DNA of 64,000 nucleotides from assembly GCA_964561145.1 (NCBI GenBank), contig CAZLNZ010000002.1:1-64000 (forward strand). The letters run 5' to 3'. Shown piece after piece: positions 44,340-52,669 of this stretch. The notes beneath the pieces were generated by a model. It ran no database searches and was not told where the DNA came from. It saw nothing but the letters and a program-made list of their open reading frames with translations. Source of the stretch: RUG14300 sp964561145. Lineage in GTDB: Bacteria > Bacillota > Clostridia > Christensenellales > CAG-1252. Position numbers and translations under genes: made by a program. Numbering within the stretch: position 1 is the first letter of the stretch; each line of letters starts with the position of its first letter.

Positions 44340-44365
44340 GGCAGGGGCATTAATTAGCCCCTGCC
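44340..44365 (-). terminator. Strong intercistronic hairpin between two lipoprotein genes
   Basis: GGCAGGGGC (minus 44365-44357) pairs perfectly with GCCCCTGCC (44348-44340), but no T-run follows. More likely an mRNA-stabilising or processing hairpin than a full terminator. Confidence 0.55.
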
Positions 44366-44398
44366 TTAGATACGTTTATGCCTTATTGATAATCACCA

Positions 44399-47300
44399 TT
44401 ACTCTGCGGCTACTGGAGTAATTACAAAATTGGATACTGTAACAGAGCTGGAAGAATCTCCGCCCATTGCATAGAATCCGGGAAGGGCATCTGCGTTGAA
44501 GTTAAAATTATCTACGTTAGCAATCTGCTCGTTATTGATAACTAATCTTGCGTTGTTTCCGCGAATCTCTATTCTGACGCTTAGATTAGATCTGTCCCAC
44601 GAGCTTGAATTTTCGGAATCATAAGCATGTTCCCATCCGCCCCATGCACTTCTTATTTCACCTTTACAAATGTTACCGTTATTACAAATAGTTGCCTCTT
44701 GACCTTCATTGTAACCATATACGAAACAGAGTTTAACGTCACCTGTTGCTTGACTGAAGTCAACATTGAAGCTGATATCGCAATCGCCGTTTATTTTATC
44801 GGTAAAATAAGTTAATACACCTGAATAATAACTATGGTCAAACCAATCCTGTCCTTCGAAGGTTAATGTAAAACCGGTATCCGATACATTAGACAAATTA
44901 TCGTTATTGGTAACAAATCTTTCGGTGCCAAGCGTTGATACATCCGATTCAACCTTGATATCCGATACTGTTGCAACGGTTCCTCTGTTTGTACTGATAA
45001 TAACGGAATGCTCATTATAAACATCGCCTTGAGCACGAATAAGCGTTTGCTCGGGATTGCTTGAATTACCGCCATCATAGAAATGCAATTGTTGATATTC
45101 GCCGTTCACTTTAAGATACCAGGTATATACACCGTTAATACATTCCACCTTAAAGGTATGTGCCTCTGCGGTATTATAATCGGTAAAGAAGGGAGTATTG
45201 TTCCAACCGCCACGGTACCAGTTTCCAGTATTTGTAAATGATTCGATTCTAGCACCCTCGCTCTTGTACGCAATATAGAATTGGTTGTGTGAGCCGCCTA
45301 AACTAATCATCAATTTGGGATATTCTGCCGTTGTCGCATAATCGGAAACGGTAAATTCTATTGAGAAGTTTCCGCGTATTTTTGTTTTAAGCTCCGCATA
45401 GTACTCGCTACGTGCTTGAGCCTCTTCATTACCAACGCCTTCCTTTTCCGCGATATCGAACTTGAGTATTCCGTTTGCAACGTCTTGAATAACGCCGCCT
45501 TTGGAGATAGCAAGATCTGTATCTTGATCACTGGGTTGAGAGCTAATCACAACCTTGATCTGTGATACGAAATCGCCGACAATTGCTTTGATAACAAATG
45601 AACCCTCTGCATCACCTGACAAGGTAACTGTATGATCGTCGTTAAGAACAACCGATCCGCTTGTTACATTAGCATCGTCCAATTCCACTGTAGCTTGAGC
45701 ATCGCCGTATGTTTTAACAACATATTGTTGTGTTGTCTTGCCTGCTTGAGCTGCATCGCTACCCTCTATCAATGCAAACTGAGTGCTGATAGAAAGGTTT
45801 TCAACGGTTACACTACCTTCGTCACTTTCAATGCCAAACGTATAGAAACTCAAAAGATTGCCGTTAGATGCTGCATATTCGCCGATTTTCTCATTTCCGA
45901 TATAGAAAACGAACATATCGTTGATGCGTTGAATGGTTATCTTGGTTGTCTCATCGGCAGGTATTTGCGTTGAAGCTTTAGGTCCGTTCCAGTTACCGGG
46001 ATAAATCTGTCCTTCGAAGGTCGTTTTGTTGTTCACATGGAACTCAAAATTAGCTCCTCCGAAATAGGAGTTACCGATACAAATTGCAAGTTTTGCATCT
46101 GCCATTGCTCTTGAGAACTTAACATCGAGTGTGATTATATAATTACCGCTTACTTCTGTGAGATAGCAAACACGTGTTTGATTGTTATCCTTTGCTGCCC
46201 AGTTATTATTAAGAACTGCAACCTCAAAGCCCTTTTCTGTTAGTGTGGTATTTCCGTTAATGACATAATATCCGTTTGCAAATTCCTCGGATTGAGTCAA
46301 AACAATATTTCCGATATTAGCAGAAGTTCCTTGTGCGACCGTAAAGGAAATTTTACGTTCAAGCCCATAACTCTCGGGATTGCATACGGGAGTTCCGTCG
46401 AGCTTAACCTCTGCACCGTCGATGTAAATGGAATATACACCGTTTGCTACAACAATCTTATATGTATGCTCATTGCCTTCAGCCAAAACGCCTGTGCCCT
46501 TGACCGTGCCTGCTGCATACTTATCTGCACCATAATACCAAACGTGTGCCTCAACCTCTGCACCGCGGAATGCAATACTATTATTTGCACCGCCGAGAGA
46601 AACGATCAACGCACCGGTTTTGCCGTCAGCAACACTGTAGTCGGACACCTTAAATTCCAAGGTATAATCGCGATTAACGCTCTTGAGAAGCTCGGCAACG
46701 TAAAGTGTGTCAAGTGCTTTGTCAAGATTCAGATTGGCATTATTAAAGTTTCTATCGACAGGGAATATGATTCTTTCAGCTTCGATATCCAAGCCTACAC
46801 CGCCGCTTACCTTAATGTTCTCCGATTGTTTTGTCAATTCCTCTGCAGAAATTTCAATACGAACCGATTGTTCCTTGCCGCCGATACTAGCCTTTACGGT
46901 AACATGTCCCGCTGCATCGTTAGCCAAAACCAATAAACCGTTTTCACTGATAGATGTACCGTCTTGACCTGCAGACATTTCCAACTTATCCAAGCTCCAT
47001 GCAACAGATCCGCTTACCTCATTAGAGGAATAGATCTTGGTTGTAAACTGTTGTTGAGAGCCCTTCTCTAATATACTTAAGCTAGAGGGGGATAACTCCA
47101 ATTTTGCAACCTCGATGCTTAACTCGTTCTTTGCATTATCGATATCTTCCTTCTCATAGCTTACAGAGAAATCGGAAACCGTCATCATTTTTTGTTGACT
47201 GTATATACCGGGATATGTTGCAACATCCGTCAGGCTTTCATCGTGATAAGTTCCGCAGTAACCGCCGATGCTATACCAATAATCACAGCCGTCACGAACA

Positions 47301-48262
47301 ATAACGCACTCGATCTTGCCGTCGAACTCTAGATTTTGATAATTGCCGACAGTATAGACTTCATCGTATGCGGGATTCCAACCTTTGTAGAAGTTACGAA
47401 TGTAAACGTAATATACACCTTGCTCGTCTGCTCCGTGTAATCCGAACCACAAAGCAAGATCTCCGTTATCAACGAAAGAGCCTATACCGATGGATTCGTT
47501 GTTAGCAACAACAGATTTTATCTGGAGATAAGTCCTGAAAACGTACTTGGTATCGGCTTTGCTTACAACCAATGTGGCTTGACCGCCTGTAATTTCAACA
47601 GTGCCGTTATCTTCATTTGTAAAATCAATATCACCACGTCGAACGTCTCTTGAGAAGAAAGCCTCTTTTACAACGATCTTAGCACGAGCTACAACCTCGG
47701 GATCGCTAGCAAGAGTTGCTACCAATGTAGCTTCGCCCTGTTTGACAGCGGAAACTTGTTTGGTCATAGAGCTTACGGTAATTGCATCGCCTTCAACCGA
47801 AAGGTTAACCTTTTGACCGCTAACTACTGCACCGTCCTTTTTAACAACCGTCGGCATTGTAAAGGATTCACCTACATATACTTCCTTCTCTGCAATGGAG
47901 AATGCAAGAGAATAGGTAGGAACATTGATATTGATAACAACCTTTATATCGGAATTATCTTTCAATGAGATTTGCACCTTTGCAGTACCTGATTTAAGAG
48001 CCTTAATGCCGTCACTTTCGCTGTATTGAACAACATCTTCGCCCTCGATTACGGAAATCACAACCTCCTTTTGAACCGCTTGACCGTTTTCGGTAACAGA
48101 GTACTCAAGGATTTTGGAATCTCCCTTTGAGATTTCTACATTAGTACTCTCAACGCTAATATTGTACTCTGTGCTTGTGTTATTGTCTTTACAACCGACA
48201 AATACTACAAGCGACAAAATAACCAACGTCAAAAGTAGAACAAGTAAACGTCTCTTAGCCAT
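44399..48262 (-). CDS. Very large surface lipoprotein with repeated Ig-like and jelly-roll-like modules
   Basis: A 1287-residue lipoprotein (lipobox FVGC, Cys24 from the preferred start). After the signal come BIG2-like domains (KALKSGTAKVQISLK; SAVKQGEATLVATL), a jelly-roll-like module (YVFRTYLQIKSVV, WFGLHGADEQG), more Ig-like units (around 390-480 and 860-930), and at least four further beta-sandwich modules with the phrases YIDGAEVKL, FVFYIGNEKIGEY, WYLKVNGEYQ and ARLVINNEQIANV. These resemble concanavalin-like sugar-binding folds. The ATG at 48268 sits one base from AGGAGG; ATG 48262 has correct spacing and is chosen. First structural gene of the locus after LacI; probably binds the target polysaccharide (inference). 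Confidence 0.72.
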   Translation of the reverse strand: MAKRRLLVLLLTLVILSLVVFVGCKDNNTSTEYNISVESTNVEISKGDSKILEYSVTENGQAVQKEVVISVIEGEDVVQYSESDGIKALKSGTAKVQISLKDNSDIKVVININVPTYSLAFSIAEKEVYVGESFTMPTVVKKDGAVVSGQKVNLSVEGDAITVSSMTKQVSAVKQGEATLVATLASDPEVVARAKIVVKEAFFSRDVRRGDIDFTNEDNGTVEITGGQATLVVSKADTKYVFRTYLQIKSVVANNESIGIGSFVDNGDLALWFGLHGADEQGVYYVYIRNFYKGWNPAYDEVYTVGNYQNLEFDGKIECVIVRDGCDYWYSIGGYCGTYHDESLTDVATYPGIYSQQKMMTVSDFSVSYEKEDIDNAKNELSIEVAKLELSPSSLSILEKGSQQQFTTKIYSSNEVSGSVAWSLDKLEMSAGQDGTSISENGLLVLANDAAGHVTVKASIGGKEQSVRIEISAEELTKQSENIKVSGGVGLDIEAERIIFPVDRNFNNANLNLDKALDTLYVAELLKSVNRDYTLEFKVSDYSVADGKTGALIVSLGGANNSIAFRGAEVEAHVWYYGADKYAAGTVKGTGVLAEGNEHTYKIVVANGVYSIYIDGAEVKLDGTPVCNPESYGLERKISFTVAQGTSANIGNIVLTQSEEFANGYYVINGNTTLTEKGFEVAVLNNNWAAKDNNQTRVCYLTEVSGNYIITLDVKFSRAMADAKLAICIGNSYFGGANFEFHVNNKTTFEGQIYPGNWNGPKASTQIPADETTKITIQRINDMFVFYIGNEKIGEYAASNGNLLSFYTFGIESDEGSVTVENLSISTQFALIEGSDAAQAGKTTQQYVVKTYGDAQATVELDDANVTSGSVVLNDDHTVTLSGDAEGSFVIKAIVGDFVSQIKVVISSQPSDQDTDLAISKGGVIQDVANGILKFDIAEKEGVGNEEAQARSEYYAELKTKIRGNFSIEFTVSDYATTAEYPKLMISLGGSHNQFYIAYKSEGARIESFTNTGNWYRGGWNNTPFFTDYNTAEAHTFKVECINGVYTWYLKVNGEYQQLHFYDGGNSSNPEQTLIRAQGDVYNEHSVIISTNRGTVATVSDIKVESDVSTLGTERFVTNNDNLSNVSDTGFTLTFEGQDWFDHSYYSGVLTYFTDKINGDCDISFNVDFSQATGDVKLCFVYGYNEGQEATICNNGNICKGEIRSAWGGWEHAYDSENSSSWDRSNLSVRIEIRGNNARLVINNEQIANVDNFNFNADALPGFYAMGGDSSSSVTVSNFVITPVAAE

Positions 48263-48282
48263 TGTCATTCCTCCTAATTTTT

Positions 48283-48311
48283 ATAGTAGCGTTTTGTTAA
48301 AGAACGCTCAA
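48283..48311 (-). promoter_or_regulatory. Probable promoter of the carbohydrate operon
   Basis: Minus-strand TTGAGC (48311-48306), 17-bp spacer, TACTAT (48288-48283). The predicted start abuts AGGAGG at 48275-48270, so the leader would be very short. Confidence 0.45.
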
Positions 48312-48353
48312 ACTTAATTTTTATATCACCGAAGCCGATATCCTTTGCTCTGA

Positions 48354-48366
48354 TTCGATTATCGAA
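48354..48366. promoter_or_regulatory. Inverted repeat TTCGAT-T-ATCGAA upstream of the lipoprotein gene
   Basis: A perfect 6+6 inverted repeat about 43 bp upstream of the candidate -35 box. Possible binding site of an unknown protein. Confidence 0.35.
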
Positions 48367-48423
48367 TATCGCCTTTTAGGGGGCCGAGTACACGCTACGT
48401 AAAACCCGGCATTATGTTTTTAG

Positions 48424-48435
48424 GTTATCGTTAAC
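48424..48435. promoter_or_regulatory. LacI-type operator, site 1 (operon upstream region)
   Basis: GTTATCGTTAAC, a CG-centred near-palindrome of the kind bound by LacI-family proteins. It shares ATCGTTAACATAT with site 3. Confidence 0.6.
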
Positions 48436-48482
48436 ATATCATGAAAAATATTAACTATCCTAATTTCTCCTTTTAAATCCTA

Positions 48483-49454
48483 TTATGTTGTTTCTCCTTC
48501 GAATAACCTTACCGCTTGATACTCGGCAAGGCGAACACCGTTTTGCAAACGTTCTACCAACTTTGAAAGGATAAATTCCGAGTATTTCTCTTTATCCGCT
48601 CCGATTGTAGTAAGATTAATCGGAAGCACAACTTCTTGCTGAATATTGTCATAACCGATAATCTTGGCTCGCACGTCATTGGGAATATCCTTCATTTGCT
48701 TTAGAATGGTAATTGCAAATACATCGTTGAAGCAAAATATTCCTAACGACGGATCTTGTAACGCTATTTCCGCAGAAAACTTCTGCAAATCCTTATGTGT
48801 CGTGTTATACTCCGTAAATGAATAACCATAACTCTTCAAGGTTTCTCCAAAGCCCTTTCCACGATCTAACACACAAGACATATCATCACCGAGGTTAACA
48901 TATACGAATTTAGTGCAATCGGCATCGATAAGCCTTTGTGCTGCAAGCGATCCTCCGTATACGTCATCGGTAGTAATATAATCCAATCCTTCATCGGTTG
49001 TAGATCTTCCGAGTATAACCAAAGGAATACCGCAAGCTTTGACTACATCGCCTAAACCCGACTCTCCCTCTAAAAAGCTGATAACCGCCACGGCACCATG
49101 AGATATCGCCTTACGATACGTCTCATTAGTAACAACATGCTTGTCCGAAAAAAGCAATTGTAAAGAATATCCGCATTTGGCTATCTCTTTACGCAAGTAA
49201 TCAATCATTATGGAAAAATAGAAATTGATTAAGCTATCAAACACCAAGGCAATGCTTCGTGCCATTCCCGTTCTTAATGCCTTGCCTGCATAGCTTGGAA
49301 TATAATTCAATGCCTTAATTGTATCGAGAACCTTTCTTCGAGTTTCCTCGGAAACATAACCGCTGGAACGAATTACCCTGGAAACGGTTTGCGCGGTCAC
49401 GTTTGCTTTAATGGCAACGTCTTTTATTGTAACTCTGTCCTTTTTGTCTGCCAT
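48483..49454 (-). CDS. LacI family transcriptional regulator
   Basis: A 323-residue LacI-type repressor. The helix-turn-helix is TIKDVAIKANVTAQTVSRVI (about residues 9-28), the hinge is in the ALNYIPSYAGKALRTG region, and residues about 60-320 form the periplasmic-binding-like sugar domain. The sugar acting as inducer is presumably a breakdown product of the GH43 substrate. AAGGAG precedes the ATG. Two operator-like sites lie between its promoter and start and one before the next gene, so it should regulate itself and the operon. Confidence 0.92.
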   Translation of the reverse strand: MADKKDRVTIKDVAIKANVTAQTVSRVIRSSGYVSEETRRKVLDTIKALNYIPSYAGKALRTGMARSIALVFDSLINFYFSIMIDYLRKEIAKCGYSLQLLFSDKHVVTNETYRKAISHGAVAVISFLEGESGLGDVVKACGIPLVILGRSTTDEGLDYITTDDVYGGSLAAQRLIDADCTKFVYVNLGDDMSCVLDRGKGFGETLKSYGYSFTEYNTTHKDLQKFSAEIALQDPSLGIFCFNDVFAITILKQMKDIPNDVRAKIIGYDNIQQEVVLPINLTTIGADKEKYSEFILSKLVERLQNGVRLAEYQAVRLFEGETT

Positions 49455-49490
49455 TATTACTCCTTTAAGAAAACCAAATCAATTCCTGTT

Positions 49491-49501
49491 CTAACGATAA
49501 C
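49491..49501. promoter_or_regulatory. LacI-type operator, site 2 (lacI leader)
   Basis: Minus-strand GTTATCGTTAG, matching the first ten bases of site 1. About 35 bp from site 3, centre to centre. Confidence 0.55.
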
Positions 49502-49525
49502 TAAAACGGATGAACAACAGGATAT

Positions 49526-49537
49526 GTCATCGTTAAC
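49526..49537. promoter_or_regulatory. LacI-type operator, site 3 (lacI leader)
   Basis: GTCATCGTTAAC, one base different from site 1, just downstream of the lacI promoter (about +9 to +20). Confidence 0.6.
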
Positions 49538-49552
49538 ATATTCTACAATCAC

Positions 49553-49582
49553 ATTGTATCACAAGGCAATATCGGTATTCAA
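49553..49582 (-). promoter_or_regulatory. Promoter of lacI gene
   Basis: Minus-strand TTGAAT (49582-49577), 18-bp spacer, TACAAT (49558-49553) with an extended -10 TG. Confidence 0.65.
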
Positions 49583-49766
49583 TATATAATCAATAAATTA
49601 ATTTTTCTTAATAAAATGTTGTCTACATCATCGATAAATAATAAGAGAACGAGTTAAAACAAGTTTTTCACATAAGAGGTAAATAAAAAAATAGAAGATA
49701 AACTCTACTATATCGAGATCACCTCCTACAATTTACTTTTTCAATCAAGATTTTGTAGATTCTTTC
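49583..49766. other. AT-rich gap without recognised features
   Basis: Between the lacI promoter and the hydrolase stop. A weak CTACAA...TTGTAG inverted repeat around 49727-49759 is present; no gene or clear terminator seen. Confidence 0.4.
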
Positions 49767-50432
49767 CTATTTTAGCATGAAGTCTTTGGTCAATTTATAC
49801 AATTTCTCATTGTCAAAAACATAGGAGGAATGATTTTCTCCTTTCAATATATTAAGCGTCGCCTTTGAAAGACTTTGATAAATCAGCTCCGTATGCTTTT
49901 TTGCAATCATATCCTTTTCTCCCGCTAAAATAAGAACTTCGCACTTGACGTTATTAAGCTCCTCCGCCTCGATATTCGGCTCTTTTAGCATCATATTAAT
50001 TCTTTCGTCATGAGAAAGAGAATAGGCTAGTTTATACATAAATCTAATGCTTCCTTTAAGCCCCTTAGGGAATATGTTAGCACCGAGAATTGCCAGTTTT
50101 TTAAACTCAACCCCGCGTATTGCGGCAATCAAAGCTGTAATTCCGCCGTCGGAAAAGCCTATCAAAGAGACGTCAACCAAGCCTTGTACCCTTATAAACT
50201 CCATAAGATCGGTAGCAAATATTTCATAAGAGGCTTCTTTTCCGCCACTTTCGCCATGTCCTCTGGTATCTATGGCGTATACCGTAAAGTTCTCAGAATA
50301 AAGCTCGATTAACCTATCAAAAACAGAATGGTCCTCACCGTTTCCGTGTAACAGAATAAGGGGATCACCCTCGCCTCTTTTTACATATGCCAGTTCTACT
50401 CCGTTTACCTCGCACTTTAAAATATCACTCAT
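49767..50432 (-). CDS. Alpha/beta hydrolase
   Basis: A 221-residue alpha/beta hydrolase without signal peptide. Oxyanion-side motif LLHGNGED near residue 25, Ser nucleophile in IGFSDGG (about 95), acid in LAGEKD, and His in LKGENHSSY. Substrate unknown. The ATG at 50432 has AAGGAG 7 nt upstream (an in-frame TTG two codons before is less likely), and the gene overlaps the end of the upstream gene by 8 nt. Confidence 0.85.
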   Translation of the reverse strand: MSDILKCEVNGVELAYVKRGEGDPLILLHGNGEDHSVFDRLIELYSENFTVYAIDTRGHGESGGKEASYEIFATDLMEFIRVQGLVDVSLIGFSDGGITALIAAIRGVEFKKLAILGANIFPKGLKGSIRFMYKLAYSLSHDERINMMLKEPNIEAEELNNVKCEVLILAGEKDMIAKKHTELIYQSLSKATLNILKGENHSSYVFDNEKLYKLTKDFMLK

Positions 50433-50862
50433 TTTCAAGCTCCTTTATTTTCTTTAATAGAATATCCTCGGCAAGAGCACAAAGACCTGCACACGGACGT
50501 TTTTCGTAATACTCCTTTGTTCTCTCTTCGGGATTGCCGCCACGCTCTTGCACATTCAAAAGTTCGGCACAACGAATTGCTCCCGCTTTTTCTCTGAATT
50601 CCTCTATAACCTCTCTAATAAAAGCATAATATCTTGCCTTTTCCTCTTGATTCACCTCTTGCGGTGCAAAGAGAATATCCGCAACAATTACCATACCGCT
50701 GACAGCTCCGCAAACCTCTCTTTCGCGTGCAAAACCACCGCCGAAACCATAGGAAAGCCTGAAAAGCTCTTCTTGGGATATCTTTAATTTCTCGGCAAAG
50801 GCACAGGTAACCGCTTGGGCACAATTATAACCATTTTCAAACAATTCTTTAGCTTTCATCAT
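50425..50862 (-). CDS. C_GCAxxG_C_C family protein
   Basis: A redox-type protein with the C_GCAxxG_C_C pattern: NGYNCAQAV, then CGAVSGM, a lone Cys (IRCAELL) and a final pair CAGLCALAED. Such proteins are thought to bind a metal or iron-sulfur centre through these cysteines, but the function is unknown. ATG 50877 also opens the frame, yet it lies inside the -10 box TATAAT (50881-50876; -35 TTGTCT, 50905-50900), so a start at 50862 or 50859 is preferred, with a leader of less than 15 nt. Cotranscribed with the hydrolase. Confidence 0.82.
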   Translation of the reverse strand: MMKAKELFENGYNCAQAVTCAFAEKLKISQEELFRLSYGFGGGFAREREVCGAVSGMVIVADILFAPQEVNQEEKARYYAFIREVIEEFREKAGAIRCAELLNVQERGGNPEERTKEYYEKRPCAGLCALAEDILLKKIKELENE

Positions 50863-50875
50863 GTTTTCCAAAACC

Positions 50876-50905
50876 ATTATAACAAATTATATCGGCATTA
50901 GACAA
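50876..50905 (-). promoter_or_regulatory. Promoter of the C_GCAxxG_C_C gene pair
   Basis: Minus-strand TTGTCT (50905-50900), 18-bp spacer, TATAAT (50881-50876). It overlaps the outermost ATG. Confidence 0.5.
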
Positions 50906-51480
50906 GATTTTCTTTACAAATCGATTATTGCATACAGTTCTTCATACCATTGCGATGGGATTCTTTGTAAAAGCAATAAAAATGCGGAGGAGATACCGAC
51001 ACTTCGTGTCGCCCCGTTGGGGTTCGACTACAGAAATTGGTACCAATTTCTTCCGCTCAGTATGACATTGGGAAATATCCTTCCGGATTATTGTTAGTTT
51101 TTAGTAATAATTCCTGGTTTTTGCATTTTATTTTGTAATTCGGATTCTTTATTAATTTACTGCCCCACATTCTTTCGCTCAGTATGACATTTATATTATG
51201 TTTTCTCCTTTTTCAAATTATAAAACTGTCATTTGAAAACTTTTTGAAATTATTGTACCACATTCTTCCACTCAGTATGACATTTAGACATATCCTTTTA
51301 GATTGTTATCGGATTTTCAGTAATAGTTCTTGGCTTTTTGCATTTTATTTTGTAATTTGGATTCGTGCCGTTTTATAAAGGTTTCAAGTATTGGTTTGTT
51401 GTACTGTATACCATTTTAGTTTTTCCTTAAAAAGACGGCGTTGCATACGTCGATGACCGATTCAAGAAAAAAAACATCCG
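50906..51480. repeat. Repeat-rich gap
   Basis: Holds a full three-hairpin element at 50986-51069 and tail-only fragments ending in CGCTCAGTATGACATTT near 51163-51192 and 51248-51285, with AT-rich linkers. Nothing else is recognised between 51293 and 51480. Confidence 0.78.
50986..51069 (+). repeat. Three-hairpin repeat element, copy 10
   Basis: Hairpin 1 GACAC/GTGTC around TTC, hairpin 2 CCCC/GGGG around GTT, hairpin 3 GAAATTGG/CCAATTTC with TA between. Confidence 0.85.
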
Positions 51481-51500
51481 TTCTTTTATATAAATCTGCC

Positions 51501-51537
51501 TTAAAAAAATTATCAAAGGGCTTTACCTTTGATAATT
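51501..51537 (-). terminator. Intrinsic terminator after the CBM20 gene
   Basis: Minus-strand AATTATCAAAGG (51537-51526) pairs with CCTTTGATAATT (51519-51508), then TTTTT. The A/T-runs on both sides make it likely bidirectional. Confidence 0.9.
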
Positions 51538-51549
51538 CTTTTTCTTGAG

Positions 51550-51876
51550 TTATGCTTCGTATTTAAAATTAGGAATGGTCAATGTGACAACGAGTCCTTT
51601 TTGTGCTACAAAGGTATGATTGCTTACGTCTTCATACCAATAACCGATCTCTACTCTTTCCCAATTCATTTTTTCAAGAACCTTAAAGCTGATCTCTTCA
51701 CCTTCGTTGAACATTTTTGTAAGCTCGAAAACATTGCCGTTTTTGTGCATTTCCTTTGCATTTTTAACTTCCCAAGCACCGAGGTTTGAAGTGTTTCCGC
51801 ATATATACAATCTTCTTACAGGGTGCGGAGTGCTTACTACGAATTTTACTCTGCATTTTGTTTCGTGTTTTTCCAT
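51550..51876 (-). CDS. Free-standing CBM20 starch-binding domain protein
   Basis: A 108-residue protein that is essentially one CBM20 domain: CRVKFVVSTPHPVRRLYICG, then GNTSNLGAWEV (family GNxxELGNW), FELTKMFNEGEEISFKVLEK and WYEDVSNHTFV with an aromatic at the usual starch-binding position. No signal peptide or other domain. CBM20 normally forms part of amylases or starch phosphorylases; a lone cytoplasmic copy may bind glycogen or a related glucan, or act as a scaffold (inference). ATG 51876 has AAGGAG about 10 nt upstream. The promoter at 51953-51981 is near consensus. Confidence 0.78.
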   Translation of the reverse strand: MEKHETKCRVKFVVSTPHPVRRLYICGNTSNLGAWEVKNAKEMHKNGNVFELTKMFNEGEEISFKVLEKMNWERVEIGYWYEDVSNHTFVAQKGLVVTLTIPNFKYEA

Positions 51877-51930
51877 TTTCAAAACTCTCCTTATTTTGTT
51901 ATTTATTTACGATTATTCTTAATAATATAT

Positions 51931-51946
51931 GCTTAATTTGTTAAGC
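51931..51946. promoter_or_regulatory. Inverted repeat near the CBM20 transcription start
   Basis: GCTTAA-TTTG-TTAAGC, just after the -10 box (about +1 to +16). Possible operator of an unknown regulator. Confidence 0.45.
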
Positions 51947-51952
51947 TGACTT

Positions 51953-51981
51953 ATTATAGCCTTTAAAAATCCGTTAGTCAA
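51953..51981 (-). promoter_or_regulatory. Promoter of the CBM20 gene
   Basis: Minus-strand TTGACT (51981-51976), 17-bp spacer, TATAAT (51958-51953). Confidence 0.8.
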
Positions 51982-52083
51982 ATAAAAAATGTATTATCGA
52001 TTATTAACATACCGTTTTTTTACCTTTTTATTTTGACATCAAAAAAACTTTTTCGCACATATTTACTAAATTAATCTTCGATA

Positions 52084-52112
52084 TTGACGCTACCCTTCTT
52101 ACGGTATATAAT
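52084..52112 (+). promoter_or_regulatory. Promoter of the GNAT gene
   Basis: TTGACG (52084-52089), 17-bp spacer, TATAAT (52107-52112). The leader of about 87 nt has two hairpins (ATAAAGC/GCTTTAT near 52137-52155 and CTCATTTTT/AAAAATGAG near 52168-52191). Confidence 0.8.
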
Positions 52113-52205
52113 AATAACATTGAAATATTCAATCGACTATAAAGCCGTTCGCTTTATGTTGTTTCCTCATTTTTGGTTTAAAAAATGAGAAAAAGGAGAG
52201 ATAAA

Positions 52206-52652
52206 ATGAAAGAGTTGAAATTTATTACGTTAAGAGAATGCCCGGAACTCAAGATTTCCGCCGCAGAGTGGTTTCACGGTAAATGGTATGTACCTACCGA
52301 GGCATATCTCGAATGCATGGAGGCATATCTAAACGGAAAAACGGAATATGGCTGGTATCTATGTCTAGCTAACGATAATATTGTCGGTGGACTTGGTGTT
52401 ATCGAAAACGATTTCCATGATAGAAAAGATTTAACACCAAACGTATGTGCCGTATATACAGAAGAAGCCTTCCGATGTCAAGGTATTGCAGGGACGCTGC
52501 TAAAGATGGCTGTTGAAGATTTAAGAGCCAAGGGGATTACTCCTGTGTACCTTGTAACCGATCATACCAACTTTTATGAAAGATACGGTTGGGAGTTTTA
52601 CTGCATGGTAAACGGAGACGACGGACCTACAAGGTTATATATACACAAATAA
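52206..52652 (+). CDS. GNAT family N-acetyltransferase
   Basis: A 148-residue GNAT enzyme transferring an acetyl group from acetyl-CoA. The acetyl-CoA loop RCQGIAGTLLKM (about residues 90-101) follows the beta-strand NVCAVYTEEAF, and YERYGWEF near the end is a typical GNAT motif. Substrate unknown; an amine or small molecule is likely. The start is ATG 52206, with AAAGGAGA 7 nt before it. Monocistronic. Confidence 0.88.
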   Translation: MKELKFITLRECPELKISAAEWFHGKWYVPTEAYLECMEAYLNGKTEYGWYLCLANDNIVGGLGVIENDFHDRKDLTPNVCAVYTEEAFRCQGIAGTLLKMAVEDLRAKGITPVYLVTDHTNFYERYGWEFYCMVNGDDGPTRLYIHK

Positions 52653-52669
52653 ATAATGCGAGGGCTTAA

